Assembly: GCA_905221605.1 (NCBI GenBank)
Contig: CAJNDS010002301.1
Coordinates: forward strand, 1,923,192-1,987,191
Reading direction: 5' to 3'
Source of the DNA: Symbiodinium natans
Lineage: Eukaryota > Sar > Dinophyceae > Suessiales > Symbiodiniaceae
Length of the DNA: 64,000 nucleotides
The notes under the pieces were generated by a model. The model did not search any database and was not told the DNA's origin. It was given only the letters and a program-made list of their open reading frames with translations. Below, piece by piece: positions 29,105-39,229 of this stretch (positions are counted from its first letter, which is position 1; every line of letters starts with the position of its first letter). Both the position numbers and the translations under genes were made by a program.

Positions 29105-29408
29105 AAGAAGGGCCGCACTAGCCGCACCCAAAGCATGTTAGAGTTCGGGGTCCAGGGTTTAGGAAGTAGGGTTTAGGGTTTAGGGTTCAGGGCTTAAGGT
29201 TTAGCAAGTAGGGTTTAGGGCTTATGGTTGGGAAGTAGGGTTTAGGGCTTATGGCGTAGCAAGTAGGGTTAGGGCTTATGGTTTGAGAAGTAGGGTCTAG
29301 GGTTTAGGGTTTTGGGTTTAGGTTTAGGGCTTGGCCTAGCCTAGCCAACCCAACGTTCGACGTGGGGCCCTAAACCCTAAACCCTAAACCCTAAACCCTA
29401 AACCCTAA

Positions 29409-29480
29409 GTCTCGACCCCCACTGCTGGAGGATGCCCGAGGCATCGGCGACATCATGCAGTCGTAGTTCTTCTGGCAGTC
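29409..29480 (-). CDS. Exon of unknown Cys-containing gene (DCQKNYDCMMSPMPRAS)
   Basis: Acceptor TTTGCAGCAG|GACTGC; GACTGC starts other TSP1 exons here (19512, 60196), but no Trp follows. Likely part of the extracellular Cys-rich gene set. Confidence 0.45.
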
Positions 29481-29686
29481 CTGCTGCAAAGATGGAGGGT
29501 TTAGGGTTTAGGGTTTAGGGTCTAGGGTTTAGGGGCTTGGTTGGGGTGTGTAAAGAGGAGGAAAAGGACGGTGCAAAAACTTGAGTGTTTCACGAAGTGT
29601 TCCTGAGAGAACCTCAAATACACGTTTTATCTATGGTGCTTTCTGGGTTGAATTAAAAGGAAATGTGTGTGTGTGGGTGGGGTGTC

Positions 29687-29780
29687 GGAGTTGGGTCGCT
29701 AGGATGGCCCTTTAGAATCCTCTGAAACATACTCCTAAAATACAGTACGACCCTCTTCAACCCAATCAGGGGAAGTACCT
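29687..29780. mobile_element. Dispersed element, family E copy
   Basis: CTAGGATGGCCCTTTAGAATCC ... ACATACTCCTAAAATACAG ... CAACCCAATCAGGG. Related to 56170-56245 and to the element part of ankyrin intron 8. Confidence 0.5.
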
Positions 29781-30040
29781 AAACGCTAAATGGGGTGTGT
29801 CCCCCCCCCCCCCCCCCCCCATCGCAGGATCCCACCAAAGGCCTGAGGCCTTAGGAGTTGGGGCTTAGGAACACAAATCCTGAACCAAAATCCTCCAAAG
29901 CCCCTCAACCCGTGCAGCAGACTAACCCTAAGCCGAAACCCCCCAAACCCTAAACCCTAATTAAACCCTAAACCCACCCTAAACCCTAAACCCTAAACCC
30001 CCAAAGCAAACGACACTGGAACCCCCTAAACCTTGCCTAC

Positions 30041-30118
30041 AGCTTGTGACAAACCACGTCCTGAATGTGTTCGCACAGCGCGAACTCGTCCTCCAACCCC
30101 AGAGCCTCTTGAGCTGGC
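30041..30118 (-). CDS. Exon of unknown gene (EDEFALCEHIQDVVCHK)
   Basis: Open island LHKPAQEALG then LEDEFALCEHIQDVVCHK, with candidate donor AAGCT|GTAGGC. C-array left, long G-array right. Amphipathic helix-like with two Cys; not recognised. Confidence 0.5.
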
Positions 30119-30125
30119 TTGTGCA

Positions 30126-30236
30126 GGGTTTAGGGTTTAGGGTTTAGGGTTTAGGGTTTAGGGTTTAGGGTTTAGGGTTTAGGGTTTAGGGTTTAGGGTT
30201 TAGGGTTTAGGGTTTAGGGTTTAGGGTTTAGGGTTC
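30126..30236. repeat. Long (TTTAGGG)n array
   Basis: About 15-16 perfect units. Confidence 0.95.
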
Positions 30237-30242
30237 AGGGGA

Positions 30243-30386
30243 TACTTGGAGGTTCATGGTACTTATTAACCCATTATAACTGTACTTATAACCCACTTGT
30301 AAGCCCCTGAACTGCCCTAATATGGTTATAAGCACAGTGATAAGTGCAGTCGAAGTTGGTTAAGAAGTACCATGAACCTCCAAGTA
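30243..30386. mobile_element. Inverted-repeat element, family H copy 2
   Basis: Same 144-bp length and TIRs (TACTTGGAGGTTCATGGTAC / GTACCATGAACCTCCAAGTA, a perfect 20-bp pair) as copy 1. It abuts a telomeric array on the left. Confidence 0.9.
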
Positions 30387-30387
30387 A

Positions 30388-30505
30388 GATTAGGGGGACC
30401 CTTGGCGATATCGACCCTCTGAATAAGGTATCTGTTGAAGAGAGCCAGAAGAGGGTCAAGAAGGGTTCCCTTTTAAGAATCTCCCTTGTCCTACCTAGGA
30501 GAAGG
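30388..30505. repeat. Dispersed repeat, family P copy 2
   Basis: Shares GACCCTCTGAATAAGGT and GAGAGCCAGAAGAGGGT with 27755-27868. Confidence 0.65.
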
Positions 30506-30929
30506 CTCCCTTCTAGGGGCTCTGCCTTGGACCCTTAAGGTTGTACCCTTGGATATTGGGGTCCCTGTTTAAGGATCTCTAAGGGAATATCAGGGCCATA
30601 TTCGGAGTATATGAAGGGAAGTTTTTAGGGGTATGGGGTTTGGGCTTCAAGTTTGGAGGTTTAGGCTGTGCTGGGAGGGGCGCGTAGAATGCAAAATGTG
30701 CACACCCCCAGTGAACACTACTCGCGGTGGAGGATCCTAAAAAAGTACGGATTCCTAAGACAGACCCAAGAGTAGTAGAGGGACTGTTTGGGGGTTCTAC
30801 TTTTTGGATCCTCCCAGGAGTCTGGGGCTTCGGCATGAGGAAGAGAGTAGGTGAATGGCTCAGGGGTTGGGGCACATTCAACCCTAAACACTGAACCCTA
30901 CCCCAAACTCCAAACCCCAAACCCCAAAA

Positions 30930-31236
30930 CCCTAAAATCCTAAAACCCTAAAACCCTAAAACCCTAAAACCCCAAAACCCTAAAACCCTAAAACCCTAAA
31001 ACCCCAACACCCTAACACCCTAACACCCTTACACCCTAACACCCTAACACCCTAGCACCCTTACACCCTAACACCCTAACACCCTAACACCCTAACACCC
31101 TAACACCCTAAAACCCTAAAACCCTAAAACCCTAAAACCCTAACACCCTAACACCCTAACACCCTAAACCCTAAACCCTAAACCCTAACACCCTAAACCC
31201 TAAACCCTAAACCCTAAACCCTAAACCCTAAACCCT
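30930..31236. repeat. Array of 8-bp variants (CCCTAAAA, CCCTAACA)
   Basis: Runs of CCCTAAAA, then CCCTAACA, then CCCTAAAA, then CCCTAACA, ending in CCCTAAA. Blocks of one variant follow blocks of another. Confidence 0.9.
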
Positions 31237-31365
31237 ACCCCACTCAAGAAAGCATCCCAAAGCTGTGCAGGCTAGACATGGCTAGACTGGATTCAACCTG
31301 AAACCAGCAGCAAGAAACCTAGCCGCTCACCAACCCTCCATCCAGTTTAGGGTTTAGGAACTAGG

Positions 31366-31460
31366 GGTTCGGGTTTAGGGTTTAGGGTTTAGGGTTTAGG
31401 GTTTAGGGTTTAGGGTTTAGGGTTTAGGGTTTAGGGTTTAGGGTTTAGGGTTTAGGGTTT
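31366..31460. repeat. (TTTAGGG)n array
   Basis: About 12 nearly perfect units. Confidence 0.95.
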
Positions 31461-31675
31461 GGGGCTAGGGTTTAGGGCTTAGAATGTTTAGAAGCATAGG
31501 GAGCTGAGCAGTTTGGAGTTCTTTCAAAGCACCAACTTCCAGAATCATTCTCTCGCGGGCTCTGCGATTCTTCTCCGGGATGGAGCTTCTAAAGCCCTCG
31601 GAAAAATACTCCTAAAACTTGATCCTCCTGAACCCCACAAAGGGAAAATCTGAATATCCCCGACTGCCTACCTAA

Positions 31676-31830
31676 GCCCTATAAACCCTAAAAACCCTAT
31701 AAACCCTATAAACCCTATAAACCCTATAAACCCGATAAACCCAAAAAAACCTATAAACCCTATAAACCCTATAAACCCTATAAACCCTATAAACCCTATA
31801 AACCCTATAAACCCTATAAACCCTAAACCC
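31676..31830. repeat. Homogenised 9-bp array (CCCTATAAA)n
   Basis: About 15 units of AAACCCTAT with few variants. Confidence 0.9.
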
Positions 31831-31944
31831 CAAGCCCTAAACCCCCCAAGAAACCCAGCGTCTCCATTCTGTGCCCTGCGGGCTGAGCATTGCTAGTCAT
31901 GACCCCAGTTCAGCACCTCATACAGGAGCCTACATACTGACCGT

Positions 31945-32087
31945 CTAAGGGTAGTTACATGTTCCCGTAGTATGGGCCCTAAAAAGGGGATGCATCATGT
32001 AACCCGTATGTAACTCAAGGGCCCATATTTCAGAACCCTTTGAAGAAGGTAAGGGACATAATTCTGGGGTCATGTAACTACCCTTAG
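31945..32087. mobile_element. 143-bp element with perfect 17-bp inverted ends
   Basis: CTAAGGGTAGTTACATG at 31945-31961 faces CATGTAACTACCCTTAG at 32071-32087. The interior shares GTATGGGCCC and GGGCCCATA words with family L. Confidence 0.85.
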
Positions 32088-32158
32088 GTACCAATGTGAA
32101 CCCCCTAGAGCCTCTTAGGTGATAGTAAAATAAGCTACCCAAGATACCCATTCTCTTA

Positions 32159-32259
32159 CTGTTGGTTCGCAGGGAATGAGGGAATTACGGCCCTATTTTT
32201 TACCCTGCAAGGGATTATATAGGGCAACCTCATTCCCTTCATTCCCTGCTAACCAACAG
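32159..32259. mobile_element. 101-bp element with about 28-bp inverted ends
   Basis: CTGTTGGTTCGCAGGGAATG faces CATTCCCTGCTAACCAACAG with one to a few mismatches. A half copy may lie at 26480-26500. Confidence 0.85.
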
Positions 32260-33499
32260 CAAGCTCTTATATCGCCAAGTGATCGCAAAGCTCGGCCCCC
32301 ATGCCCTTCGCACCTACATCCCCTCAAAACAGACCCCAAATTCGCCGAATAAAGGGGGCTGAATAGGTAGAATAGGCTGTTGTGTGTGTGTGTGTTTTTT
32401 TTTTTGGGGGGGGGGGGGGGGGGTGAGTATAGTATAAATATAATTGCAAAGGGACCATAAGGGAATCTGATTCGTATTTCTTCCGAGCCCTATATTCTGA
32501 AAGCCCGTGCCAAGATCCCGCTGAGGATTTGGCCGGAACTCCGCAGTGGTTTGGGAAACTCACAGGATCGCGATGGCGCACCTGGAGGGAGCAGAAGTGC
32601 AGAAGTGGCGGACACATCCACTTCCCAAAGGGTCCATGTGCCTCTACAGCATATACCTGGGCCTGAAAGGAGTTCCCGTAAAGTAGCTTAGGGCCCAAGT
32701 GTATACTAGATAGGTACCTGGGCCCTTTGGGCTTGATGGCTCGGTCGCGTTTACGGTTCAGGGTTCAGGGTTCAGGGTTTAGGGTTTAGGGTACAGGGTT
32801 CAGGGTTCAGGGTTCAGGGTTCAGGGTTCAGGGTTTAGGGTTTAGGGTTTAGGGTTTAGGGTTTAAAAATTTAGGGTGGGTGCTTCTACCCTCTCAGGCA
32901 AACCTACATCGCGGAATTCTTAGGCTCCTTGCTGGAGGTAAGGAGGGTCCGTGGCCGCCTATTTGTCAAGGTCCTTTTGCAAAAGGGTTTAGGGTTTAGG
33001 GTTAGGGTTTAGGGTTTAGGGTTTGGGGTTTAGGGTTTAGGGTTGAGGGCAGAGGATGCCCACTACGAGCAGGGGGGGGGGGGGGGGGGGGGTCAAGGTT
33101 TCTCGCGCAAGAGAGCGCTCAGCTTTGTCTAGCCTTCAAATTAACTTAATTACGAAATCTTAGACTGCAAATACATCGTACAGACCATACAGTTAGGTAT
33201 TCCTACACTGCAGCACGATGCTAGGTTGCCCAGTAACCTGAGAAGGACAGGGGACCCTTTTTATTGCTTAATGTTCCGTAATGGAGTTTAACGATTTAGC
33301 CTCAAAGCTGCGAAACCAAAAAATCTATATCAGTAAAAACAAATGATATCAAACGGCAACCTAACAGTCAAAGTAGGGACAAGAACCGGAACCTCACCCA
33401 ACAAGTAGGAAGAAAGGGAACTGTACCGGTGGAGATCGCAGAAAGCCCTAACCCTCAACCATGAAACCAAACCCTAAACCCCACAAACCCTGAATCCTA

Positions 33500-33660
33500 A
33501 ACCCTACAAATCCTACAAATCCTACAAACCCTACAAACCCTACAAACCCTACAAACCCTACAAACCCTACAAACCCTACAAACCCTACAAACCCTACAAA
33601 CCCTAAAAACCCTAAACCCTAAACCCTAAACCCTAAACCCTAAACCCTAAACCCTAAACC
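33500..33660. repeat. 9-bp (CCCTACAAA)n then 7-bp (CCCTAAA)n array
   Basis: About 11 units of AAACCCTAC, then a sharp change to the 7-bp unit. Confidence 0.9.
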
Positions 33661-33663
33661 CCT

Positions 33664-33732
33664 AGCAGGCCGACCTTGTATGCCGGCTTGCACGTGGAAG
33701 AGCATTCGCCCCAAGAGCCCCACTGCCCCCAC
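33664..33732 (-). CDS. TSP1 repeat exon (WGQWGSWGECSSTCKPAYKV)
   Basis: Acceptor CGCCCGAG|GTGGGG. Three Trp spaced W-x-x-W-x-x-W followed by ECSSTC: a full N-terminal TSP1 signature. The donor is at or next to the first telomeric unit (CTAGG|GGTTTAG). Confidence 0.8.
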
Positions 33733-33734
33733 CT

Positions 33735-33835
33735 CGGGCGGGGTGTAGGTCTAAGGGTTTAGGGTTTAGGGTTTAGGGTTTAGGGTTTAGGGTTTAGGGT
33801 TTAGGGTTTAGGGTTTAGGGTTTAGGGTTTATGGT
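33735..33835. repeat. (TTTAGGG)n array
   Basis: About 12 units after a short variant lead-in, on the acceptor side of the TSP1 exon. Confidence 0.9.
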
Positions 33836-33885
33836 TTAGGGTTGAGGGCTTAGGGTTTAGGGTTTCGGGTTTCGGGTTTGGGGTA

Positions 33886-34032
33886 GTTCTGTGGGCCCTT
33901 AATGGGGTCCCGAACCGCCTTTAAAGGGTTCTGATGTATGGGCCCGTAATTTGTAAAGGGTATCAAAGGGGTTTGCAAGGGGTCCCGCTCTAAGGGCTCA
34001 CATTAAGGGACCATGTAACAACCCTCAGATTA
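33886..34032. mobile_element. Inverted-repeat-like element, family L copy 2
   Basis: GTTCTGTGGGCCCTTAATGG ... GGCTCACATTAAGGGACCATGTAACAACCCTCAG. Confidence 0.5.
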
Positions 34033-34747
34033 GGGTATAGGACTTAAGGTTTAGGACTTAGGGTTTTCGGGTTTAGGGGCTTAGGGACTGAGGACTTAGG
34101 GTTCAGGGTTTAGGACTTAGGGTGTTTGGGTTTTGGTTTGGAGGGGAGGTGAGGACTTAGGGTTCTGGGTTTAGGAGGTCTAGGTTTTAGGACCTCGTCC
34201 GTGCTTCCGGCGATGGCGATTTTGGACTTTGCTGGGAAGGTCAATTGGGCCTTGGGAGCTGTGGACTCCTGTAAGCCCGAACGAACCCTAAACTCTAAAC
34301 CCTTTGGTCTTTGTGTCTAAACCCTAAACCCTAAACCCTAAACCCCGAACCCTAAACCCTAAACCTCCAACTCAGACTCTGAACTCTAAGTCGGCGAAGG
34401 CTCCTGGCAAGCAGGCTTTCGAATTTGCTTAGGCCCTTCTCGTCCGGCTCACTGATTTTTGGGTTTAGGGTTTAGGGTTTAGGGTTTGGGGTTTAGGTTT
34501 TAGGGTTTGGGGTTTGGGGTTTAGGTTCCAGGGTTCAGGGGCCTACTTGCAGAGCTATGCAAACATAACAATGAAACTCGACACCCGCCGAAAAGAAAGG
34601 GGGAAGTACTTGCTCTGCTCTCCTGGTTCTCCAAGACCTAAACCCTAAACCCTACACCCTAAACCCTAAACCCTAAACCCTAAACGCAACACCCAGAGGG
34701 CCCAAGACCCCTTCAATGAAGGAATATGCATTGGCCTGTTCCTCCTT

Positions 34748-34900
34748 ATGCTAACCGTCCTTAATAGGGATTGCAATAGGGGTGAGGGTTTAGGGTTTAG
34801 GGCTTAGGGGTTTAGGGTTCAGGGTTTAGGGTTTAGGGCTTAGGGGTTTAGCGTTTAGGGTTTAGGGCACTATAATCCCTATTAAGGACCGATAGTACAA
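34748..34900. mobile_element. Palindromic element family I with a telomeric array in its loop
   Basis: CTAACCGTCCTTAATAGGGATT faces AATCCCTATTAAGGACCGATAG, with an approximately 90-bp TTTAGGG array between them. Confidence 0.7.
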
Positions 34901-34947
34901 GGGGAACATCCCAAGAATGCACCTTAAATGAAGGAGTAGTGGGCTCT

Positions 34948-35018
34948 TTGGGAAAACGGCTGGCACTCTCAAACTGGGCCAGGCACGTGCCATTGACACA
35001 CCTGCCGTGTGGCGCAAG
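34948..35018 (-). CDS. Cys-containing exon (RCVNGTCLAQFESAS)
   Basis: Reads KLAPHGRCVNGTCLAQFE then SASRFPK. C-V-N-G-T-C resembles the closing loop of EGF-like or TSP1-like modules. Boundaries uncertain. Confidence 0.45.
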
Positions 35019-35019
35019 C

Positions 35020-35155
35020 TTGGGTTTAGGGTTTAGGGTTTAGGGTTTAGGGTTTAGGGTTTAGGGTCTAGGGTCTAGGGTTTAGGGTTTAGGGTTTAGG
35101 GTTTAGGGTTTAGGGTTTAGGGTTTAGGGTTTAGGGTTTAGGGTGTAGACTTTGG
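35020..35155. repeat. (TTTAGGG)n array
   Basis: About 19 units with two GTCTAGG variants side by side. Confidence 0.95.
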
Positions 35156-35376
35156 GGCTTGCAGTCACAAGGCCGCTTCGGATCCAAATCACTGGCGCGG
35201 ACCCTTACCCCCCAGGCTGGCTGGGTAGAGGGGCCAGGAATCCAGGGTCCAGGGCCCTAAGCCCCAAATCCCAAACCCTAGACCCCAAACCCCAAACCCC
35301 TAACCCCAAACCCTAAACCCCACACCTCGAACCATAAACCCTAAACCCCAAACCCTGAACCCCCAAAACCACTCAG

Positions 35377-35446
35377 TCTGGCTGTTCAAGAATTTCGCCG
35401 GGTCGGCGTGTCACAGCTGTGGTTGTTGCAGAAGCCCACCTGACAC
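35377..35446 (-). CDS. Cys-rich exon (GFCNNHSCDTPTR)
   Basis: Acceptor GTGTCAG|GTGGGC. It reads VGFCNNHSCDTPTRRNS then a stop, so it may be a terminal exon or splice earlier. The C-N-N-H-S-C pattern fits the end of a TSP1-type module. Confidence 0.45.
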
Positions 35447-35696
35447 GTGGGTTCTTAGGGTTTAGGGTTTAGGATTTAGGGTTTAGGATTTTAGGGTTTA
35501 GGGTTCTTCTCTACATTGGGGGGGGGGGGGGGGGTCCCCTTGTGGGATTCCCTTGTTTCAACCGGGCTGCGGCCTTCGGAAGGGAACCCCAAAAAGGGAC
35601 CCTCATTTAGGAAACTACCCGCGTGGGTCCTTCACTTTGACAAAACTAGGCTGCGCGCTGATTCCGGCTGAGCACATATAGTGATGAGCATACCTA

Positions 35697-35803
35697 CTTG
35701 GCTGCACTTAGGAGGGTAGTAAAAAATTACACTCTTGGCTGCCTTTTTAGGAAACCCAATAAAGCCAAAAAACTCTAAGGATCTAAGGTTACAGTAAAGC
35801 ACC

Positions 35804-35804
<1 letters not shown>
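35697..35804. mobile_element. Element family K copy 1
   Basis: CTTGGCTGCACTTAGGAGGG ... AAACCCAATAAAGCC ... AAGGTTACAGTAAAGCACC. The same family makes intron 7 of the ankyrin gene. Flanked by near-identical TATAGTGATRAGCATACCTA copies (about 35678 and 35832). Confidence 0.65.
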
Positions 35805-35841
<37 letters not shown>

Positions 35842-35940
35842 GCATACCTAGATACAGTGCAGTACCTTCACGCTCGACTTCTGGCCTTAGTTCAACCAAA
35901 GTGCCTAGCTTCGGATGTATGCTCCAAATCCCAAGGACTT

Positions 35941-36064
35941 CCAGGACGGGCTCTTGTACCCTATAGCCCCTTAAAAAAGGCCCTAAACCCTAAACCCTAA
36001 ACCCCAAACCCTAAACCCTAAAGGGTTGATTATGGGGATTATAGGGCCTAGCAGCCTGTCCTGG
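35941..36064. mobile_element. Element family J copy with a telomeric array in its loop
   Basis: CCAGGACGGGCTCTTGTACC at the left, AGGGCCTAGCAGCCTGTCCTGG-like end at the right, and CCCTAAA repeats in the middle (35975-36022). Confidence 0.7.
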
Positions 36065-36255
36065 TTGTGCCTGAATCTCTGACAGGAAGCTGGCAGGAGA
36101 ACAAGCTGAGTGAGCAAAGCCGTAACACAACCCCGGCGCAGGTGCAGCCCCTAAACCCTAAACCCCAAACACTAAAGCACAACCCTAAACCCTAAACCGT
36201 AGACCCTAAACCCTAAACCCTAAATCCTAAACCCGAATCCTCCAAACCCTAAACC

Positions 36256-36311
36256 CTGTAGGCCTCCTCTTCGTTCTTTGGGTCACAGGCCTTGCCTCCG
36301 TGACGAGGGGC
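36256..36311 (-). CDS. TSP1-like exon, C-terminal part (HGGKACDPKNEEEAY)
   Basis: Acceptor CTGGGAG|GCCCC. HGGKACD resembles the G-G-x-x-C end of TSP1 repeats. The exon end CTACAGG|GTTTAGG puts a telomeric unit at the donor. Confidence 0.55.
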
Positions 36312-36688
36312 CTCCCAGCAGCGGGTTTAGGGTTTAGGGTGAAGGGTTTAGGGTTTTGGGCTTCAGGGTTTAGGGTTTAGGGTTTAGGGCTCGACCTGCT
36401 TATCCCCACAAGCTCCAGATCCCTAGGCACGAAAAGCTAAACCCCAAACAGAGACTCCAAAAGCCCCTAACTGAGGAATATACCTTAAATCGTATTTGGG
36501 CTCCTATTATAATTTAAGGGCGATTCCTTCAGTAAGGGCCTCTGGAGCCTCTGGGTAAACAACCTCCAAAGGCCCTAAACCCTAAACCCTAAACGTTACA
36601 CCCTAAACCCTAAACACTAAACGCCAAACCCCTAAACCCTAACCCTTGAACCCTAAACCCTAAACCCCAAACCCTAAACCCTAAACAC

Positions 36689-36782
36689 CTCCCAAGGCCC
36701 AGGCGGTCTTGACGACACGATGCCGCCGGTGAACGCCAGTGCCACAGGTCTTGCTGCAGGTGCTCCAGAAGCTCCAGTCACC
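36689..36782 (-). CDS. TSP1 repeat exon (GDWSFWSTCSKTCGTGVHRR)
   Basis: 94 nt, acceptor CCTCCAAG|GGTGAC, donor TTGGGAG|GTGTTTAG. The W-x-x-W-x-x-C-x-x-x-C-G-x-G-x-x-x-R signature is complete, the clearest TSP1 in the window. Confidence 0.85.
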
Positions 36783-36986
36783 CTTGGAGGTTTAGGGTTT
36801 AGGGTTTAGGGTTTGGTTAGGGTGTAGGGTTTGGGGTTTAGGGTTTGGGGCTTAGGGTTTAGGGTTTAGGGTTTGGGGTTTAGGGTTTAGGGTTTAGGGC
36901 AAGTTTAGGGTGTTGGGTTTGGGGTTTAGGGTCTAAGGTTTAGGGTTTGGGAGGTGAGGTTTTGGGTTTGGGGTTTAGGGTTCATG

Positions 36987-37009
36987 AAGCTCCAGTCACC
37001 CTTGGAGGT
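36987..37009. repeat. 23-nt orphan copy of a TSP1 exon edge
   Basis: AAGCTCCAGTCACCCTTGGA and three more bases are identical to 36769-36791, the acceptor side of the TSP1 exon. The copy sits between two telomere-like arrays. Confidence 0.85.
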
Positions 37010-37222
37010 ATAGGGTTTAGGGCGTAGGGTTTAGGGTTTGGGGTTTGGGCTTTAGGGTTTTGGGTTTAGGGTTTGGGGTTTAGGCTTTGAGCCCACCCAA
37101 AGCCTTGAAGTCTTCAAGCCTTGGGCCCTAAACCCTAAACCCTAAACCCTAAACCCTAAACCCTAAACCCGAAAATATCACTGACCCATCGCACCATGCA
37201 GAGAGCAGCAACATTGAGATGT

Positions 37223-37327
37223 CTACTAATACTTGGCTGCACTCAGAAGGGTAGCTTGAAAAATAGCTGACATATGAAGAAACCCCGTAAACCAAAAAAA
37301 TGCTAAGGAGCTAAAGTTACACTACAA
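37223..37327. mobile_element. Element family K copy 2 (diverged)
   Basis: CTTGGCTGCACTCAGAAGGG ... GAAACCCCGTAAACC ... GCTAAAGTTACACTACAAAG. Confidence 0.55.
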
Positions 37328-37579
37328 AGATTATTTACATACTCTTGGGAACAGGATTCGAAATTAGTTCCATGGTCGTCTACGACAATAAGGGACCTGA
37401 CTACAGACCCTCCAAAAGTAGGATGCCCTTGCAAGAAGGGCGCCAAAACGGTACCCCTAAACCCTAAACCCTAAACCCTAAACCCTAAACCCTAAACCCT
37501 AAACCCTAAACCCTAAACCCTAAACCCTAAACCCTAATTAAACCCTAAACCCTAAACCCTTTACCCTAAACCCTGCACT

Positions 37580-37899
37580 GTCAAAACTTTGAGGCTAGGA
37601 CTTGCAGCACGCTTCCGATTGATCGTTTGCTGGGCTTTTCGGCTTGGCCCAGGAGCAGAGGACCAAGGGTCTTCAGAAGTTCCCCAAGGGTCTGCAGCAG
37701 CAGCTGCTTGGGGTCTCTTTCGAAGGGCAGCAGCCTTGCTTTGCTCTGTCTGCGGCTGCCTGGTCTGAAGCCCTGCGGGAGGTGCCTCACAGTGCTGCTT
37801 CCATGCCTGCACAATTGCCAGACCCAAAGCTTTGGGATAAAACCCGCTGCTTGTCAGGTGGCTTGTGCCAGTCTTGCTGACAGTGCCATCTTCCCGCAC
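37580..37899 (-). CDS. Exon of unknown gene (LTSSGFYPKALGLAIVQAW)
   Basis: The longest open island in the 14-46 kb part, about 106 codons. The N-terminal half has a folded look (TGTSHLTSSGFYPKALGLAI), the C-terminal half is Gln/Ala/Arg/Pro-rich and low complexity. Flanked by telomere-like arrays on both sides. Not recognised. Confidence 0.5.
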
Positions 37900-38065
37900 T
37901 ACAACCCAAAACCCTAAACCCTAAACCCCAAACCCAAAACCCTCAAACCTAAACCCTAAACCCTAAACCCCAAACCCTCAAACCTAAAACGCATATTTCG
38001 GAAACCCGATACTCATCTCAAGTTCTTGTAGAGAAACAGCGACCGCCTCTAGGCCCCTTATTCCC

Positions 38066-38200
38066 TTCGGCTTAGGGCTTAGGGCTTAGGGCTTAGGGCT
38101 TAGGGCTTAGGGCTTAGGGCTTAGGGCTTAGGGTTTAGGGTTTAGGGTTTAGGGTTCAGGGTTTAGGGTTTAGGACTTCGGGTTTAGGGTTTAGGGCTTA
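38066..38200. repeat. (CTTAGGG)n then (TTTAGGG)n array
   Basis: About nine identical units of GGGCTTA followed by the standard unit. Confidence 0.9.
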
Positions 38201-38346
38201 GGGTCCGCATGGTACCCCAGAAACTATTCCAATTCCGGATGCCCCTCTCCCAACACAGGGGCTCAGGGTTCGAGGGATAGTAGCGTTTTAGGGTCTTAGG
38301 GTTTAGGGTTGAGGGTTTAGGGTTTAGGGTCTTAGGGTTTAGGGTT

Positions 38347-38470
38347 GGGATGTTCCCCCTATACTAACAGCCCTTAATAAGGATTATAGTACACCCGAGA
38401 TGTTCCCCATATACTAACAGCCCTTAATAAGGATTATAGTACACCCGATTACAGTCCGTCTTAAGGACTG
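38347..38470. mobile_element. Palindromic element family I, tandemly duplicated left part
   Basis: GATGTTCCCCATATACTAACAG...ATTATAGTACACCCGA occurs twice in tandem (one base differs near the start), followed by TTACAGTCCGTCTTAAGGAC. Confidence 0.7.
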
Positions 38471-38789
38471 TTGACTTTTGGGTTTTTTAGGTTTCAGGTT
38501 TAGGGTTTGAGGATGTAGGCTGCCAGGGTTTTAGGGTTTAAGCTTATAAGCTTTGGGTTTAAGCTTTGGGTTTAAGTTTGGGTTCTCGGGTTTAAGCTTT
38601 CGGGTTCAAGGTTTAAAGTATCCCCAAACCCTAAACCCTAAACCCTAAACCCTAAACCCTAAACCCTAAACCCTAAACCCTAAACCCTAAACCCTAAACC
38701 CTGTCACGCAGACGAGTAAGGCTGCTGCCCATGCGCAGTCTTCGGGCTGGCAGACCCTTTCCTATCAGCGTCGTGCTTCAAAAAAATCG

Positions 38790-39215
38790 GGGTTTTAGGG
38801 GTTTTAGGGGTTTTAGGGAGTTAGGGTTTTAGGGTTTTAGGGTTTTCGGTTTTTAGGGGTTTTAGGGTTTTAGGGTTTTAGGGTTTTAGGGGTTTTAGGG
38901 TTTTAGGGTTTTAGGGGGTTTAGGGTTTTAGGGTTTTAGGGGTTTTAGGGTTTTAGGGTTTTAGGGGGTTTAGGGTTTTAGGGTTTTAGGGGTTTTAGGG
39001 TTTTAGGGTTTTAGGGTTTTAGGGGTTTTAGGGTTTTAGGGTTTTAGGGGGTTTAGGGTTTTAGGGTTTTAGGGGTTTTAGGGTTTTAGGGTTTTAGGGA
39101 GTTTAGGGTTTTCGGTTTTTAGGGTTTTAGGGTTTTAGGGTTTTAGGGTTTTAGGGTTTTAGGGTCTAGGGGTTTAGGGGGTTTAGGGGCTTTAGGGTTT
39201 TTGGGTTTTAGGGTT
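38790..39215. repeat. Homogenised 8-bp array (TTTTAGGG)n
   Basis: About 45-50 units, with TTTTAGGGG and TTTAGGG variants recurring in a higher-order pattern (blocks ending GGGGGTTTAGGG). Confidence 0.9.
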
Positions 39216-39229
39216 CGGTGCGAAGGCTT

